DNA of 64,000 nucleotides from Flavobacteriales bacterium (GCA_016710015.1 JADJLR010000001.1:836001-900000); one strand, 5' to 3'; numbered from the stretch's first letter, positions 33,197-44,100 are shown. Numbers and translations: made by a program. Notes: generated by a model not told the origin, from the sequence alone.

Positions 33197-34318
33197 ATGG
33201 ACGTGGATAAGGAACTGCATCTGTGGCGGAATGCCCTAACCGCGCTTGTGCGTGGCGAACAATGTGTGCTTCTCGTGGTGGTGGCGAGTGATGGTAGCAG
33301 CCCTGGTCGAGCTGGTTTCAAGGCTCTGGTCACTTCAGAGGGTGCGCTGTTCGGCTCCATTGGTGGGGGGAGCATGGAACACAAGTTGGTGGAGTTGGCG
33401 AAGGTGCGTATGACCCAAATCTCCGGAGGGTCTCCTGAGGTACGAAGGAACCCTGCGGCCACCGACCCAGCACACGTAAGGTCCTCTGCGAGAGACCCGG
33501 CGGAGGTTTTGATGAGCGAGGCTGAAGCCTTCCCTTTCCTCAAACGTCAGGTCCACCGGGCTGATGAACCGACCGATCGTTCCGGCATGATCTGTTCCGG
33601 CGAGCAGACCGTCGTTTTCTTCCATCTCGACCAAACCGTTCTCCCGCTGTTGAAGCACATCACGGGCCATCTGGTGAATGGACGGTCGGTCGCCGTGCAG
33701 CTTGGCCCCACCGGTATGCGAACAGACGACATTCCCGGGCCTTCCGAGCACCTCGCATTCCAACGAAACTCGGACACGGACTGGACCTTTTCAGAGAGGC
33801 TGGGTGTTGAACAGCGCATGGTCATTCTAGGGGCGGGGCACGTCGGCTTGGCACTCAGTCGAACGATGAACCAGCTCGGCTTCCACGTGCATCTGATGGA
33901 CGATCGCGCCGACCTGAACACCATGGATGCGAACCAATGGGCGCAAAAGCGTTCTGTGGTGGAATACGAAACCATCGGGCACATCATCAGCGACGACCCG
34001 GAATTGTATGTCGTGCTCGTCTCCTTTGGCTACCGGACCGATGACATCCTCGTGCGGCAACTGATCCGCAAACGCTTCAAGTACCTCGGCATGATGGGCA
34101 GCGTGGAGAAGATCAAGACATTGATGGATGGGCTGCGGAAGGATGGTTTCACGGAGGAGGAGATCGACCGTGTGCGAGCACCGATCGGTGTTCCCATTGG
34201 AAGCAAAACCCCCGAAGAGATCGCTGTGAGCATTGCGGCCGAGATCATTGGGGTGAAGAACAGCACAGCATTTCGAGATTCCATCCCGGCTCGAGGTCGG
34301 GATGACAGCCCGGAATGA
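33197..34318 (+). CDS. xdhC: XdhC/CoxI-family xanthine dehydrogenase maturation factor
   Basis: 373 residues. It is thought to bind and sulfurate the molybdenum cofactor and hand it to XdhB. The N-terminal XdhC domain (VVVASDGSSPGRAGFKALVT; GSIGGGSMEHKL) is followed by a Rossmann domain (MVILGAGHVGLALSRTM, about residue 205) and the C-terminal GMMGSVEKI and PIGVPIGSKTPEEIAVSI motifs. Residues about 75-105 (ISGGSPEVRRNPAATDPAHV) are atypical and coincide with an inverted-repeat sequence inside the gene. The last ~12 residues come from another short palindrome. It is divergent from puuD and convergent with gyrB. Confidence 0.9.
   Translation: MDVDKELHLWRNALTALVRGEQCVLLVVVASDGSSPGRAGFKALVTSEGALFGSIGGGSMEHKLVELAKVRMTQISGGSPEVRRNPAATDPAHVRSSARDPAEVLMSEAEAFPFLKRQVHRADEPTDRSGMICSGEQTVVFFHLDQTVLPLLKHITGHLVNGRSVAVQLGPTGMRTDDIPGPSEHLAFQRNSDTDWTFSERLGVEQRMVILGAGHVGLALSRTMNQLGFHVHLMDDRADLNTMDANQWAQKRSVVEYETIGHIISDDPELYVVLVSFGYRTDDILVRQLIRKRFKYLGMMGSVEKIKTLMDGLRKDGFTEEEIDRVRAPIGVPIGSKTPEEIAVSIAAEIIGVKNSTAFRDSIPARGRDDSPE
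33419..33511. repeat. Hairpin-forming insertion inside xdhC
   Basis: The stretches ctccggagggtctcctgagg and gtcctctgcgagagacccgg (then cggagg) are roughly reverse complements about 40 bases apart. They encode about 30 residues without counterpart in a typical XdhC N-domain. The boundaries are approximate. Confidence 0.5.
34272..34318. repeat. Palindromic repeat encoding the XdhC C-terminus
   Basis: tcccggctcgaggtcggga is a near-perfect palindrome, followed by tgacagcccggaatgacg. It supplies the final residues RDSIPARGRDDSPE, which are not part of the conserved domain. Confidence 0.5.
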
Positions 34319-34333
34319 CGTGCCCCTTCAAAG

Positions 34334-34361
34334 CAAAAGCCCCGGTTTCCCGAGGCTTTCG
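34334..34361. terminator. Bidirectional terminator between xdhC and gyrB
   Basis: A 10-bp stem (34336-34345 with 34350-34359, aaagccccgg/ccgaggcttt, one mismatch) with a 4-base loop lies between two convergent genes. A-rich and T-rich flanks are on both sides, so it can serve either strand. Confidence 0.7.
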
Positions 34362-34396
34362 CATAAGACAGAAGACAGTCCTGCATAAGACGATCC

Positions 34397-36373
34397 TCAC
34401 ACGTCCAACTTCGCGTAGATCGCGTTCTTCTCGATGAATTCGCGGCGAGGTGGGACCTCGTCGCCCATGAGCATGCTGAAGACGCGGTCGGCCTCGGCAC
34501 CGTTCTCGATGGTCACTTGGCGGAGTGTGCGGCGGCTAGGGTCCATGGTGGTTTCCCACAACTGTTCGGCGTTCATTTCACCAAGACCCTTGTAGCGCTG
34601 GATCCCAACGTGAGCATCCTTGTTAACACCTTTCATACGCTCGATGGTGGCATCGCGCTCTGCATCGCTCCAACAGTACACTTGCTCCTTCCCCTTTTTC
34701 ACGAGGTAGAGCGGCGGTGTTGCGATGTAGAGATAACCCTGCTCGATCAGCGGCTGCATGTGGCGGAAGAAGAAGGTCATGATCAACGTTTGGATGTGGC
34801 TGCCATCCACGTCGGCATCGCACATGATCACGATCTTGTGGTAACGCAGCTTGTCCATGTTCAGCGCCTTGCTGTCATCCTCCGTACCGATGTGGACACC
34901 AAGCGCCGTGTAGATGTTTCGGATCTCCTCGTTGTCCAGGATCTTGTGTTGCATGGCCTTCTCCACGTTCAGGATCTTACCCCGAAGTGGAAGGATCGCC
35001 TGGAATTCACGGTTACGCCCTTGTTTGGCTGTTCCACCCGCAGAATCTCCTTCGACCATGAAGAGTTCGCTGGCGCTGGCATCCTTGCTTTGGCAATCGG
35101 CGAGCTTACCAGGTAGGCCACCACCGGAGAACGCGCCTTTGCGCTGCACCAGTTCGCGAGCCTTCTTGGCGGCGTGCCGGGCGGTTGCGGCAAGGATCAC
35201 CTTGTCCACGATCTGCTTCGCGTCTTTCGGATGCTCCTCGAGGTAGTTCTCGAGCATCTCGGCCACGGCCTGATTCACGGCGCCCATCACCTCGCTATTG
35301 CCCAACTTGGTCTTTGTCTGGCCCTCGAACTGCGGCTCTTGCACCTTCACACTGATCACACACGTGAGCCCTTCTCGGAAGTCATCTCCTGCGATCTCGA
35401 ATTTCAGGTTCTTCGTCGCGCCGGTACCGTCCGCATATTTCTTCAGCGTACGGGTCAGGCCACTGCGGAAGCCTGCGAGGTGCGTTCCTCCTTCATGCGT
35501 GTTGATGTTGTTCACGTACGAATGCAGATTCTCGCTGTACGAATCGTTGTACACCATGGCGATCTCCACCGGGATACCTTGCTTCTCGCCCTCCATGTAG
35601 ATCACTTCCTCGATCAATGGTGTTCGTGTGCTATCGAGATAGCGCACGAATTCCGGCAGGCCGAGCTCACTGAAGAAGGTTTCGGATACGAAGCTTCCAT
35701 CCTCGTTGGTGTGGCGCTCGTCGGTGAGGTTGAGGCGGATGTTCTTGTTCAGGAAGGACAATTCGCGCAGGCGGGCTGCCAGCGTGTCGAAGTTGAATTC
35801 GGAGACCTGGAAAATGGTCGGATCGGGATGGAAGGTGACGATGGTGCCACGTATATCCGTGGTACCTACTTCCTTCACATCGTACTTCGGTTTGCCCGCG
35901 CTGTATTCCTGCTGGTAGACCTTACCGTCGTGATGCACTTCAGCAAGTAGAAAGTCGCTCAACGCGTTCACGCAGCTCACGCCCACGCCGTGCAGACCGC
36001 CGGAGACCTTGTAACTGTCCTTGTCGAACTTTCCGCCGGCGTGGAGCACGGTCATCACCACTTCGAGGGCACTACGGCCTTCCTTGGCATGCATGCCCAC
36101 GGGGATGCCGCGACCGTTGTCCTTTACCCGGACGCTATTGTCCGGCAGGATGGTCACATCGATCGTGTCGCAATGACCAGCCAAGGCCTCATCGATGGAG
36201 TTGTCCACTACCTCGTACACCAAGTGATGGAGCCCTTTGGTGCTGATATCACCAATGTACATGGCCGGTCGCTTCCGTACCGCTTCGAGACCCTCAAGCA
36301 CCTGAATACTATCGGCTGAATAACTTGCCGCTTCCTTCTTCTTCTCGCTCATTTCCACTGCTGTGTCAGACAT
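34397..36373 (-). CDS. gyrB: DNA gyrase subunit B
   Basis: 658 residues from the start at 36373 (MSDTAVEMSEKKKEAASYSA). The frame is open to 36592 without family resemblance. It is the ATPase subunit of type IIA topoisomerase that introduces negative supercoils. It has the GHKL ATP site (VVDNSIDEALAGHC; NGRGIP; GGLHGVGVSCVNAL), the transducer domain, the TOPRIM domain with FMVEGDSAGGTAKQGRNR and CDADVDGSHI, and the C-terminal QRYKGLGEMNAEQLWET. The length and the N-terminal sequence favour GyrB over ParE. Confidence 0.95.
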   Translation of the reverse strand: MSDTAVEMSEKKKEAASYSADSIQVLEGLEAVRKRPAMYIGDISTKGLHHLVYEVVDNSIDEALAGHCDTIDVTILPDNSVRVKDNGRGIPVGMHAKEGRSALEVVMTVLHAGGKFDKDSYKVSGGLHGVGVSCVNALSDFLLAEVHHDGKVYQQEYSAGKPKYDVKEVGTTDIRGTIVTFHPDPTIFQVSEFNFDTLAARLRELSFLNKNIRLNLTDERHTNEDGSFVSETFFSELGLPEFVRYLDSTRTPLIEEVIYMEGEKQGIPVEIAMVYNDSYSENLHSYVNNINTHEGGTHLAGFRSGLTRTLKKYADGTGATKNLKFEIAGDDFREGLTCVISVKVQEPQFEGQTKTKLGNSEVMGAVNQAVAEMLENYLEEHPKDAKQIVDKVILAATARHAAKKARELVQRKGAFSGGGLPGKLADCQSKDASASELFMVEGDSAGGTAKQGRNREFQAILPLRGKILNVEKAMQHKILDNEEIRNIYTALGVHIGTEDDSKALNMDKLRYHKIVIMCDADVDGSHIQTLIMTFFFRHMQPLIEQGYLYIATPPLYLVKKGKEQVYCWSDAERDATIERMKGVNKDAHVGIQRYKGLGEMNAEQLWETTMDPSRRTLRQVTIENGAEADRVFSMLMGDEVPPRREFIEKNAIYAKLDV

Positions 36374-36738
36374 GGTTCCGGTAGGTTCTACGCCCCCTTT
36401 TCGGAGCGCACGCGAAGATACCCGATCCCCGTGGGTATTTGAGCGGTTTTTCCCAACAGTGACGCGGCGTTTGTTGATAATTAACAGTGCCTCGGAACTT
36501 GGTCGTCTCGGCTGATAATCGTATGAAATGGACGAACGACCCCAGAGGTCGACCGAAGCGAAGTGAACGGCACCTCCAGCGCGGTTCTCCAATGCCGACT
36601 CCGGGGAAGATCGTCGTTCCCCTTACCCCAGTTCACATGAGGCACTACAGCCTGATCCATGCGATCCAGAAGGACAACCCGATGAAGCCGGGGATCAGCC
36701 CTTTACAGCCCGAACATGGAGGTATAGCGATGGATGGG
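36374..36738. other. Non-coding region upstream of gyrB
   Basis: About 365 bases. On the minus strand there is TATCTTCG (36420-36413), a plausible variant -7 element about 40 bases before the gyrB start. A small palindrome, tgttgataattaaca (36472-36486), also lies here. A plus-strand frame across 36487-36909 is not convincing because it runs antisense into the next gene. No RNA gene is seen. Confidence 0.45.
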
Positions 36739-39249
36739 TCACCTTTCCACAATGACCTTGCTGTTCATGATCAACTGGCCGCTTTGGTCCCGTACCTGAA
36801 GGAAATAGGGGCCAGTGGGAAGCTTCCCCAAGTGCACCACAGGTTGATAATTCGTCCGTATTACCGATCGGCCCAAGGCATCAAGAACCTCGACCGTCCG
36901 AGCTTCTGAAAGCGTTGGCAGCCATAATTCATCAGCTGTCGGATTTGGACGAACTTGGTACGATCCAGAACCGAGGTGTTCGAGCACAGCGGTTGGAGGA
37001 AGATTGAAAGCGGCCAGCGACAATCGGACCTGACCATTCACCTCGGCAAAGAAACCGCTCAGGATCAGAAGGTCCCCGAATTCCTCGGCATCAATACCGT
37101 AGCCCCCGAAGTTGAAGGTCGCGGAGAAGGGACCCACGACACCCGAGACCGGGTCCACATAGGCGAATCCTTGCCTGTCCTGACCACCGATCGCGCCAGC
37201 ACCTTCGAATACACCAGTGATCATCAGCTCTCCATGTCCGCTCCATTTCAGTTCGGAAATACGATCGTTCGCACCGGGGTTCCATGGTAACGCAGCCCCA
37301 GTGATGGTGGAAACCGCTGCCAGCGCATCTCTTGGTTCACCCGAAACCGTATGGCCCTCTGCGGACTGAAAGTGTCCACCGATATACAGGTTCTCGCCAG
37401 TAGGATCCAGCAGCAGGGAATACACCATCGCCGTTGAAGTACCGATGGCGACAGGTCCAGCGAGAGGAGCTGTCCAAGCCGTCGCGTTATTGGTATTCAT
37501 TGACGTGGATAAGGCGGCGATCCGGTCGCGCGGTTGTCCGCCGATGGTACTATTGTCCGCTCGGAACGAACCACCTACATAGAGCGTAGACCCATCCGAA
37601 GAAAGGGCCATCGTGACCACGGACCCTGCCGTGCAATTGGGATCCCATGGTAAAAGTTCGGTTTGTTGGGGATCCGCATTGAAAGCCGCCAAGCTGCTGC
37701 GTTGCACACCGTCCACGGCGGAGAAATAGCCTGCGGCGTATAGTACACTGCCATCCGGAGAAAGCTCGATCTGCGAGACCTGTTGATCGGGTCGTGGACC
37801 CCACGGCAATGCTAGGGCCGTATTCACATCCAAAGCGACCAGGTGCTTGCGTTGCTGCCCACCGATCATTTCATTGAAGCTCCCAGAGCCGTAGAGCACT
37901 TGGCCATCTGGACTAAGGGCGAGATCGGAGATGGAACCATAATCATTCACTGCCCCGGCATCCCAATCCGTGGGTCGGCCAGTTACGGGATCCATGGCCA
38001 TCAGCTTGTTCCTGACCTTTCCCCCGATGCTGGTGTACCAACCACCAGCGAATATCTTGGAGCCACTCACCGTGAGGGTGTAGATATCGCTGCCTGACAC
38101 GGGATCCCAATCCGTCACCGCAGAACTGGTCATATCCACTGCTGCGATATGCCTGCGCACCATACCGCCGATCTCGGTGAAATCACCACCGACATGGACC
38201 ACGTTGTCGTGCAGGGCAACGGCGAGCACATCTTCATCGGTGTCCGCCACCCAATCCAGTACCGAACCTGTGGGGAGATCCACCGCACCGAGATTCTCTC
38301 GGGGCAGACCACCAAGCGTGGTGAATTCGCCACCAAGCACCATGATATCGCCCTCAATATCCATGGCCCTTACGGCACTGGATGCGACTACGGTCCAAGG
38401 CAGGAGCGAGAAGGTGCTGGTATTGAAGGCGGCGGTACGGGTACGCGATTGGCTAGCAATGGTGGTGAAACTCCCTCCGATGTAGACCGTGCCACCATCT
38501 TCGGAAAGCCTCATGGCGAATACCTCACTGCTTGGGTTCGGGTTCCAACTCGCGAGTTCACCCGTCACTTTGTCTACTGCTGCGAGGTAATTCCGTTGCA
38601 CACCGTTGACCGAGCCGAATTTCCCGCCCATGATCAAGGTCGACCCAACAACAGCCATGGCTTTTGCCCGCGGGAAAAAGGCATCGCCGAGTACCGGCGC
38701 GAAAGGCAAGAGCGCACCGGTCATTGCGTTGACGGCCGCCACACCCGACCGGGTTTCTCCGGCCACCGTTATGAACGTCCCGCTCATGTATAATGTGGAC
38801 CCATCCAAAAAGAGGGACATCATGGTCCCATCACCCACGTCCACCTGCCAGCTGTTCAAGGCACCGTTCGCATCGATGTGCGCGACTTTGGAGCGGGCTT
38901 CACCACCGACCTCAGAAAACACCCCGCCTATGTACCAACCACCCGCACCATCCGGAACAGAACATTCAACCGTACCGTTCGGCATGGGAAGGCCAAGGGT
39001 CGGTTGGCCAAGTTCAAGATCCAGAAGAGCACCATATGTGACCACCGGTCCGATGTAGTTGAAACTACCCGCCATATAGATCACTGAACCATCTGTGCTC
39101 GGCACCATTGCAGAGACCGATCCACCGGCCGTATGCCACCAATCGGTGTTCAGTGTTTGTGCGTGAACGGACGTATCGGGTAAGACCACCAGGGCGATGA
39201 AGATCACCAAGCAGAACCGAAGGGAGGAAGGGCGGCGAGTTGAATTCAT
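36739..39249 (-). CDS. Secreted propeller-like repeat protein with type-A T9SS sorting domain
   Basis: 836 residues. Signal peptide at residues 1-30 (SLRFCLVIFIALVVLPDTSV). About twelve repeats of 45-65 residues have the pattern VYIGGSFTTI then a Y/L-AA-D/N element, then LPW.P or a variant (for example GGKFGSVNGVQRNYLAAVDK, GGDFTEIGGMVRRHIAAVDM). They resemble delta-60/beta-propeller repeats. The final ~75 residues (VRPNPTADELWLP; VEVLDALGRSV; LPTGPYFLQVRD) form a type-A sorting domain. It is exported by T9SS; the ligand is unknown. It is a single gene on the minus strand downstream of the barrel protein. Confidence 0.85.
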   Translation of the reverse strand: MNSTRRPSSLRFCLVIFIALVVLPDTSVHAQTLNTDWWHTAGGSVSAMVPSTDGSVIYMAGSFNYIGPVVTYGALLDLELGQPTLGLPMPNGTVECSVPDGAGGWYIGGVFSEVGGEARSKVAHIDANGALNSWQVDVGDGTMMSLFLDGSTLYMSGTFITVAGETRSGVAAVNAMTGALLPFAPVLGDAFFPRAKAMAVVGSTLIMGGKFGSVNGVQRNYLAAVDKVTGELASWNPNPSSEVFAMRLSEDGGTVYIGGSFTTIASQSRTRTAAFNTSTFSLLPWTVVASSAVRAMDIEGDIMVLGGEFTTLGGLPRENLGAVDLPTGSVLDWVADTDEDVLAVALHDNVVHVGGDFTEIGGMVRRHIAAVDMTSSAVTDWDPVSGSDIYTLTVSGSKIFAGGWYTSIGGKVRNKLMAMDPVTGRPTDWDAGAVNDYGSISDLALSPDGQVLYGSGSFNEMIGGQQRKHLVALDVNTALALPWGPRPDQQVSQIELSPDGSVLYAAGYFSAVDGVQRSSLAAFNADPQQTELLPWDPNCTAGSVVTMALSSDGSTLYVGGSFRADNSTIGGQPRDRIAALSTSMNTNNATAWTAPLAGPVAIGTSTAMVYSLLLDPTGENLYIGGHFQSAEGHTVSGEPRDALAAVSTITGAALPWNPGANDRISELKWSGHGELMITGVFEGAGAIGGQDRQGFAYVDPVSGVVGPFSATFNFGGYGIDAEEFGDLLILSGFFAEVNGQVRLSLAAFNLPPTAVLEHLGSGSYQVRPNPTADELWLPTLSEARTVEVLDALGRSVIRTNYQPVVHLGKLPTGPYFLQVRDQSGQLIMNSKVIVER

Positions 39250-39380
39250 GGCATGAGGTATGAATTGAAGAACGTGATGCTAAGCGAACACTGCGCATGA
39301 AGATATCGAATAACCTACTGAAAGGTGAACAAGGCGGCGAAGATGCCCCGCGTAGCTCGAAAAGTTGTTGGGGAAGCCGC

Positions 39381-41126
39381 TCAGAACGAGTACGTCGCTC
39401 CGCCGATCAGTAGACCGCGTTGAACAGGGTAGCGGTACCAACGCTCGTACTTACTCGCGCTCAAATTGCTCATATCCACGAACAGGCTGAGGCGTTTGGT
39501 ATAGCGGTACTCCACCCCCAGGTGCAGATCCAAGTAGCCATCCAGATCTTCCACGGCGGGGTTGATGATGAAATCAGCGCTTGCATCAGCAGGGTTCGCG
39601 TAATACGCCGCCTTCCGTTGTCCCAAGAACTGGGCTTCGACATTCACGATCAACTTGCCCTGCAGGCTGTAGGTGGCACCAAAGGCGAGTTGGTATGGCG
39701 GCAGGTTCCACGCTTCGATCTGATGATCCGTGGTGTAGGTGGTGATATCGATCCGCGCATTCATCCGAAGGGCATCGTCCGCACGGTAGTTCAGTTGGCC
39801 GCTCAGGTTGAATACACCCACCCGGTCGTACACCACGGCCATACGATCCCCGAATGGCGCACTGGACCCGGTAACGAAGAGCGGTCGATCTTCCATGGCG
39901 CTGATACTGGCGCGCACATCGAAGCCAAGCGCATTGGAGAAACTGCCTCGCATGCCGCCAAAGAGGTCATACAACTGGCTGCTGTTCTTGAGTGCCGGAC
40001 CACCGATCAGCCACGGGTTCTGCCGCGTAAGGCTGCGCAAGCTGTTCCGCTGCCGCGCACCTTCCAATCCGAGGTAGGGCACCAGAATATCATCGAACAA
40101 ACTGTAGCTGAGGTAGGCTTTCGGATAGAAATGGAAGCTGGTCTTCCCTTGGGCATCGATGTAGATACCGGCACCCACATCCACCACATATTTATCACCC
40201 CTACGGGAGATCTGCGGCGTGAGGCCAACGAGTGTCCCGTTGGTCCGCGTATCGCCGAGGGTGGCACTGCGCACCTCACCGAACAGTCCGTTGGTGGCCA
40301 CTGAACGATAGGCGTTGTTGTCGATCAGGATGCCTAGGCCGTAGCGATCCCCTTGCTCGGCCTTGCTCAGTTGGGTGGTGATCCGCACGTTGGTCTCGCG
40401 GCTTTCGCTGAGGCTGCTGAATGCATGTACCTCCAGGCCGATGTCGTGCGCCACCATCGTGCTGTCCTTGTACAAGCTTCGGATACGTCCGGCGAAACCG
40501 ATGTCGTTGAAGATCTGCTTCAATGCATCGACGGGTGGTTCCGGCACGTTCGCGATGGCTTCCTCGATGCTATCATTCTTGGTGTATCCGTAGTAGCTCA
40601 CACGCCTGCGATCGTACATCAAGCGGCCACCGACCTCATGGTTGCGTAGGTAGTGGTTGTAATAGCCATCCACATTGTTGAAGCTGTATGTACTTGGACC
40701 CACATCATCGATCCCGCCGTTGCTACTCAGGTGCTTCACATGTAGTCCGTACGCGTTGTCACGGGAACGTGTCTGGTCGAAGTACAACTCACCAAGTGGG
40801 GTGGTGTACAGCCCGAAGCCTCCCTTGACGTAGCCTTTGTAGAGGCGCTGTTGCGGTTGTACCACGTTCAATTTCGCGGCGGCAATGCTATCCACCGTTG
40901 CAGGAATGGAGGCCTTCACCGGCAGCACATCGAAGGAAACAGGAAGTTCCGGAAGGATGGTATCGATCAGCACTGGACGAAGATCGATCTTCTTGGCATC
41001 GGCGATCGTAGGGCTGAAAATGCCTTGGATCACATATTCACCACCACCGGGACCTTGGGCCACTAGAGCGATGGTGGTGCAGGCGGCCAGACCTGTGAGC
41101 AGGGAACGTTGCATGGAACTTCTCAT
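39381..41126 (-). CDS. Outer-membrane beta-barrel protein (TonB-receptor-like)
   Basis: 581 residues with a signal peptide (RSLLTGLAACTTIALVAQ, first ~23 residues). After a Pro-rich linker (about 30-85) the chain has alternating aromatic/polar strands ending in the terminal phenylalanine (LLIGGATYSF), as expected for an outer-membrane barrel. No plug domain is visible, so it is not a full TonB-dependent receptor. The start overlaps the stop of the upstream TPR gene (ATGA), so the two are translationally coupled and presumably act in one envelope complex. The substrate is unknown. Confidence 0.75.
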   Translation of the reverse strand: MRSSMQRSLLTGLAACTTIALVAQGPGGGEYVIQGIFSPTIADAKKIDLRPVLIDTILPELPVSFDVLPVKASIPATVDSIAAAKLNVVQPQQRLYKGYVKGGFGLYTTPLGELYFDQTRSRDNAYGLHVKHLSSNGGIDDVGPSTYSFNNVDGYYNHYLRNHEVGGRLMYDRRRVSYYGYTKNDSIEEAIANVPEPPVDALKQIFNDIGFAGRIRSLYKDSTMVAHDIGLEVHAFSSLSESRETNVRITTQLSKAEQGDRYGLGILIDNNAYRSVATNGLFGEVRSATLGDTRTNGTLVGLTPQISRRGDKYVVDVGAGIYIDAQGKTSFHFYPKAYLSYSLFDDILVPYLGLEGARQRNSLRSLTRQNPWLIGGPALKNSSQLYDLFGGMRGSFSNALGFDVRASISAMEDRPLFVTGSSAPFGDRMAVVYDRVGVFNLSGQLNYRADDALRMNARIDITTYTTDHQIEAWNLPPYQLAFGATYSLQGKLIVNVEAQFLGQRKAAYYANPADASADFIINPAVEDLDGYLDLHLGVEYRYTKRLSLFVDMSNLSASKYERWYRYPVQRGLLIGGATYSF

Positions 41127-44100
41127 TCACCATCAGGGATTTCAGTGCCGGGCATTGGAACGAAGAGGTCCTCTTGCGGCGTGGGGGTGGTCTGTTGTAC
41201 CTCACTCGCGTTGATCGCATCGAGGCGTTGGCGTGCTTGGGCCACCAGGTCGGATTCCGTGCTGTTATCGATCACTGCTTGCAACGTGGCCTTGGCTTGG
41301 AAGCGATCATCCAACTGCACATACACATCGCCGAGCAGAATGAAGCCTTTCGCTTTCCAATGGTCGTACGAAGGGTACTTCTTCACCAGATCGAACACTT
41401 CTTTCTCCGCATCGCGGTGCTTCTCTTGGAGGAAGCGGACATAGGCCATGTTGTATTTCGCCTCAGCACCCAATGCATTCGAACTGTTGGTCGTGATGGC
41501 CTTGAACTTGGAGTAGGCCGCATCCAGCTCATTGCGGTCCAGCGCACTCTTGGCAGCGACCAATGCCGCTTCCGCTCTCAAGTCTGCAGTGGCTTCCGAG
41601 TTGGCAGCTACCTTTTCCGCTGCCGTGGCTGCTTCGACTGACCGGCCGAGTGCGAGCAGGGACCGCATCTGTCCCACCTGAGCGGCCAAGCGATTCTGAG
41701 GGAAACTGGCGACGCTCTCCAGGTGCACGAAATAGGGCAAGGCACCTTCATATCGCTTGTCGCGGAACAGGATATCACTGGCCCCGAACAAGGCACTTTC
41801 CATGAACTGGCCCGCCTCTGCAGCGACCACCGCTTCCAACTCCGGCAAGGCCTGCTGGTATTGGCCGCCACGGTACAAGCAATCACCTCGGTAATAGCGC
41901 GCATTCAAAGCGAAGGCTCCCTTCGGGTATTTGTTCAGGTAATCGCCAAAGGCCCCGATGGCCTGCGCGCACTTCTCATCGAAATAGAGCTGCTCCGCAC
42001 TGCGGTAGTACTTCTCGTCGAGATCCAAGGTGGCGGGATCCACGAAGGTCAACGAGCGTAAATAGGTCTCGTACTCCGCCACGCGCCCTTGCTCCACGAA
42101 GATGTTTTCCAGCGCGGCCAAGGCATCGCGTGATCCATCCATCGTGGGATACTTGGAAACGATGGCCTTGAGCTGATCGATGGCATCCTGTGTATTCCCT
42201 TTCCGCTTTTGGATGGCGGCGGACTGCAACATCGAAAGGCGCACATGCGGACTGTTCGGATGCTGCGTGATCACCTGGCCGTAATAACCCAGCGCTGCGT
42301 CATCATTCTCCAGATTCACATAGGTCTCCGCGATCTGGAATTTGGAATCTGCCGCGTAGGCGGAATTCGAATTGGTGCTCAACAGCTTCTTCAGCGTAGT
42401 GATCTTCTCGTTGAATTGGCGTTGCAGTCCGAGGCAGACTCCTTTCTGGTACTGGGCATAGTCCGTCTCATTGGCTCCGGTGCGAATGGCATCGTCGTAC
42501 CATTTCACAGCTTGCACGTTGTCCTTTCCAACGAAGTAGCAATCGCCGATCCGCAGCATCGCATCGGCACGTTGGCGAGCTTCGCCCTGCTTTCCGGCCA
42601 CGTACCGGCGGAAGGAAACGGCCGCTTCATCGTACTGCTTCATCTTGAAGTAGGTGTACCCCATGCCGTAACCGGCCTGCTCGTACAGATCGGTGGCGTA
42701 TGACCCGGTGGAATTGCGGAGGTCATCGTACTTCCGAAGCGCTGCGGGGTAGTCTCCTTGCCCGTAGTACGCCTCCGCCATCCAGAAATGTGCTTTGGCA
42801 TTCACGCTTGGATCCACCGGGAATTTCAAAGCACGTTCGAAAAAGAGCGCAGCATCCTTGTACATACGCCCTTCGTACAACTCCACACCACGGTCGTAGG
42901 CTAGCTTTTGGTAGGCGCTCTGTAACCGGATGTCCTTCTGCGGGATCTCGTCCAACGAAGCCAAGGCTTCCTCGTAGTTCTTCGTCTTCAGATACACGTT
43001 CAAGAGGAACTCGTATGCCTCGCTGCGTCGCGGGGTATTCGGATAGGTGCGCAGGTAATTCTTCAGCGCATTGATCGCTTCATGGTAAGGGTCCAGACTG
43101 AGGTCGTAAGCGAGTTTCGCGTAGTTGAAGAGGGCGTCCTCGGTCACTTTCGGATCCTTCCCGATCTCGTAGGCGCGCTTGAAGGCTGTGCGGGCGTAGT
43201 TCTTCTCGTTCAACTTCAGGTAACAATCCGCCATGTGGTAAGTGGCCAATTGGGCCAAGCTGTCGTCGGCATTGGCCACGAGGTTGAATTGCGCCAAGGC
43301 CTTCTGGTAGTCGCCGCCCTTCATGTAGCTATAGCCCATGATGTAGCGATCCTCGCGACCCACACCGACCCTTTGGATGCTCTTCTCCAAGAACGGGATC
43401 GCTTCGGTGTACTTGCCGGACCGGTAATTCGCTTCCCCGGCCAGCCGGTTGATCTCGCTGCTGCGCTTCACACCTCCACCCTCTTCCAGAAGTGGCCCTG
43501 CGTAAGCGATCATCTCGTCATACTTGCCCTGTAGGAAGAGGATCTCCGCGATGTAGATGGGCACCACCTTCCCGAAGGTCTCATCGTCCTTCAACTTCTG
43601 GAAACCGGTCAGTGCGGTCTCGTAGTTACCGCGCTGGTAGTTGATGTGGGCCGCGTAATAGGTGGCAGGAACAGCGTAGGCACCGGTGGTGTTCTGCACT
43701 TCAGCGAACTCGGTGAGGGCCCGATCGAATTGGTCCTCTTGGAAGTAGGCATAGCCCCGCTTGAACCGGAACTCCTCCTGATCCGCAGGCCCCAGCGCAA
43801 ACCGATCCACCTGGTCGCTCCAGTACAACGACTCTTTCCACTTCTTCTGGGCGAAGGCGTATTTGAACAACTCCAGCTTCACCACGCCCACGTGCAGATC
43901 CTCTGGATGCTCCTGCATGAACGCGTGCAACCGATAGCCCGCATCATCATGGAACAGGCGAACGGCACAGAGGGCGCTGTAGAATTCGGCTTCGGTGCGA
44001 TTCGGGTCGTGTACATCGCTAATGCGATCCACTACGCGCTCCAATTCGTACTGGGCAGGACCGAACTTGGCCTTGTCGAACAATTCCAAGGCATGCACCA

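Noticed and set aside
36487..36909. Plus-strand frame of 140 codons upstream of gyrB
   Set aside because: Half of it is antisense to the propeller-like gene, and the rest has no recognisable protein character.
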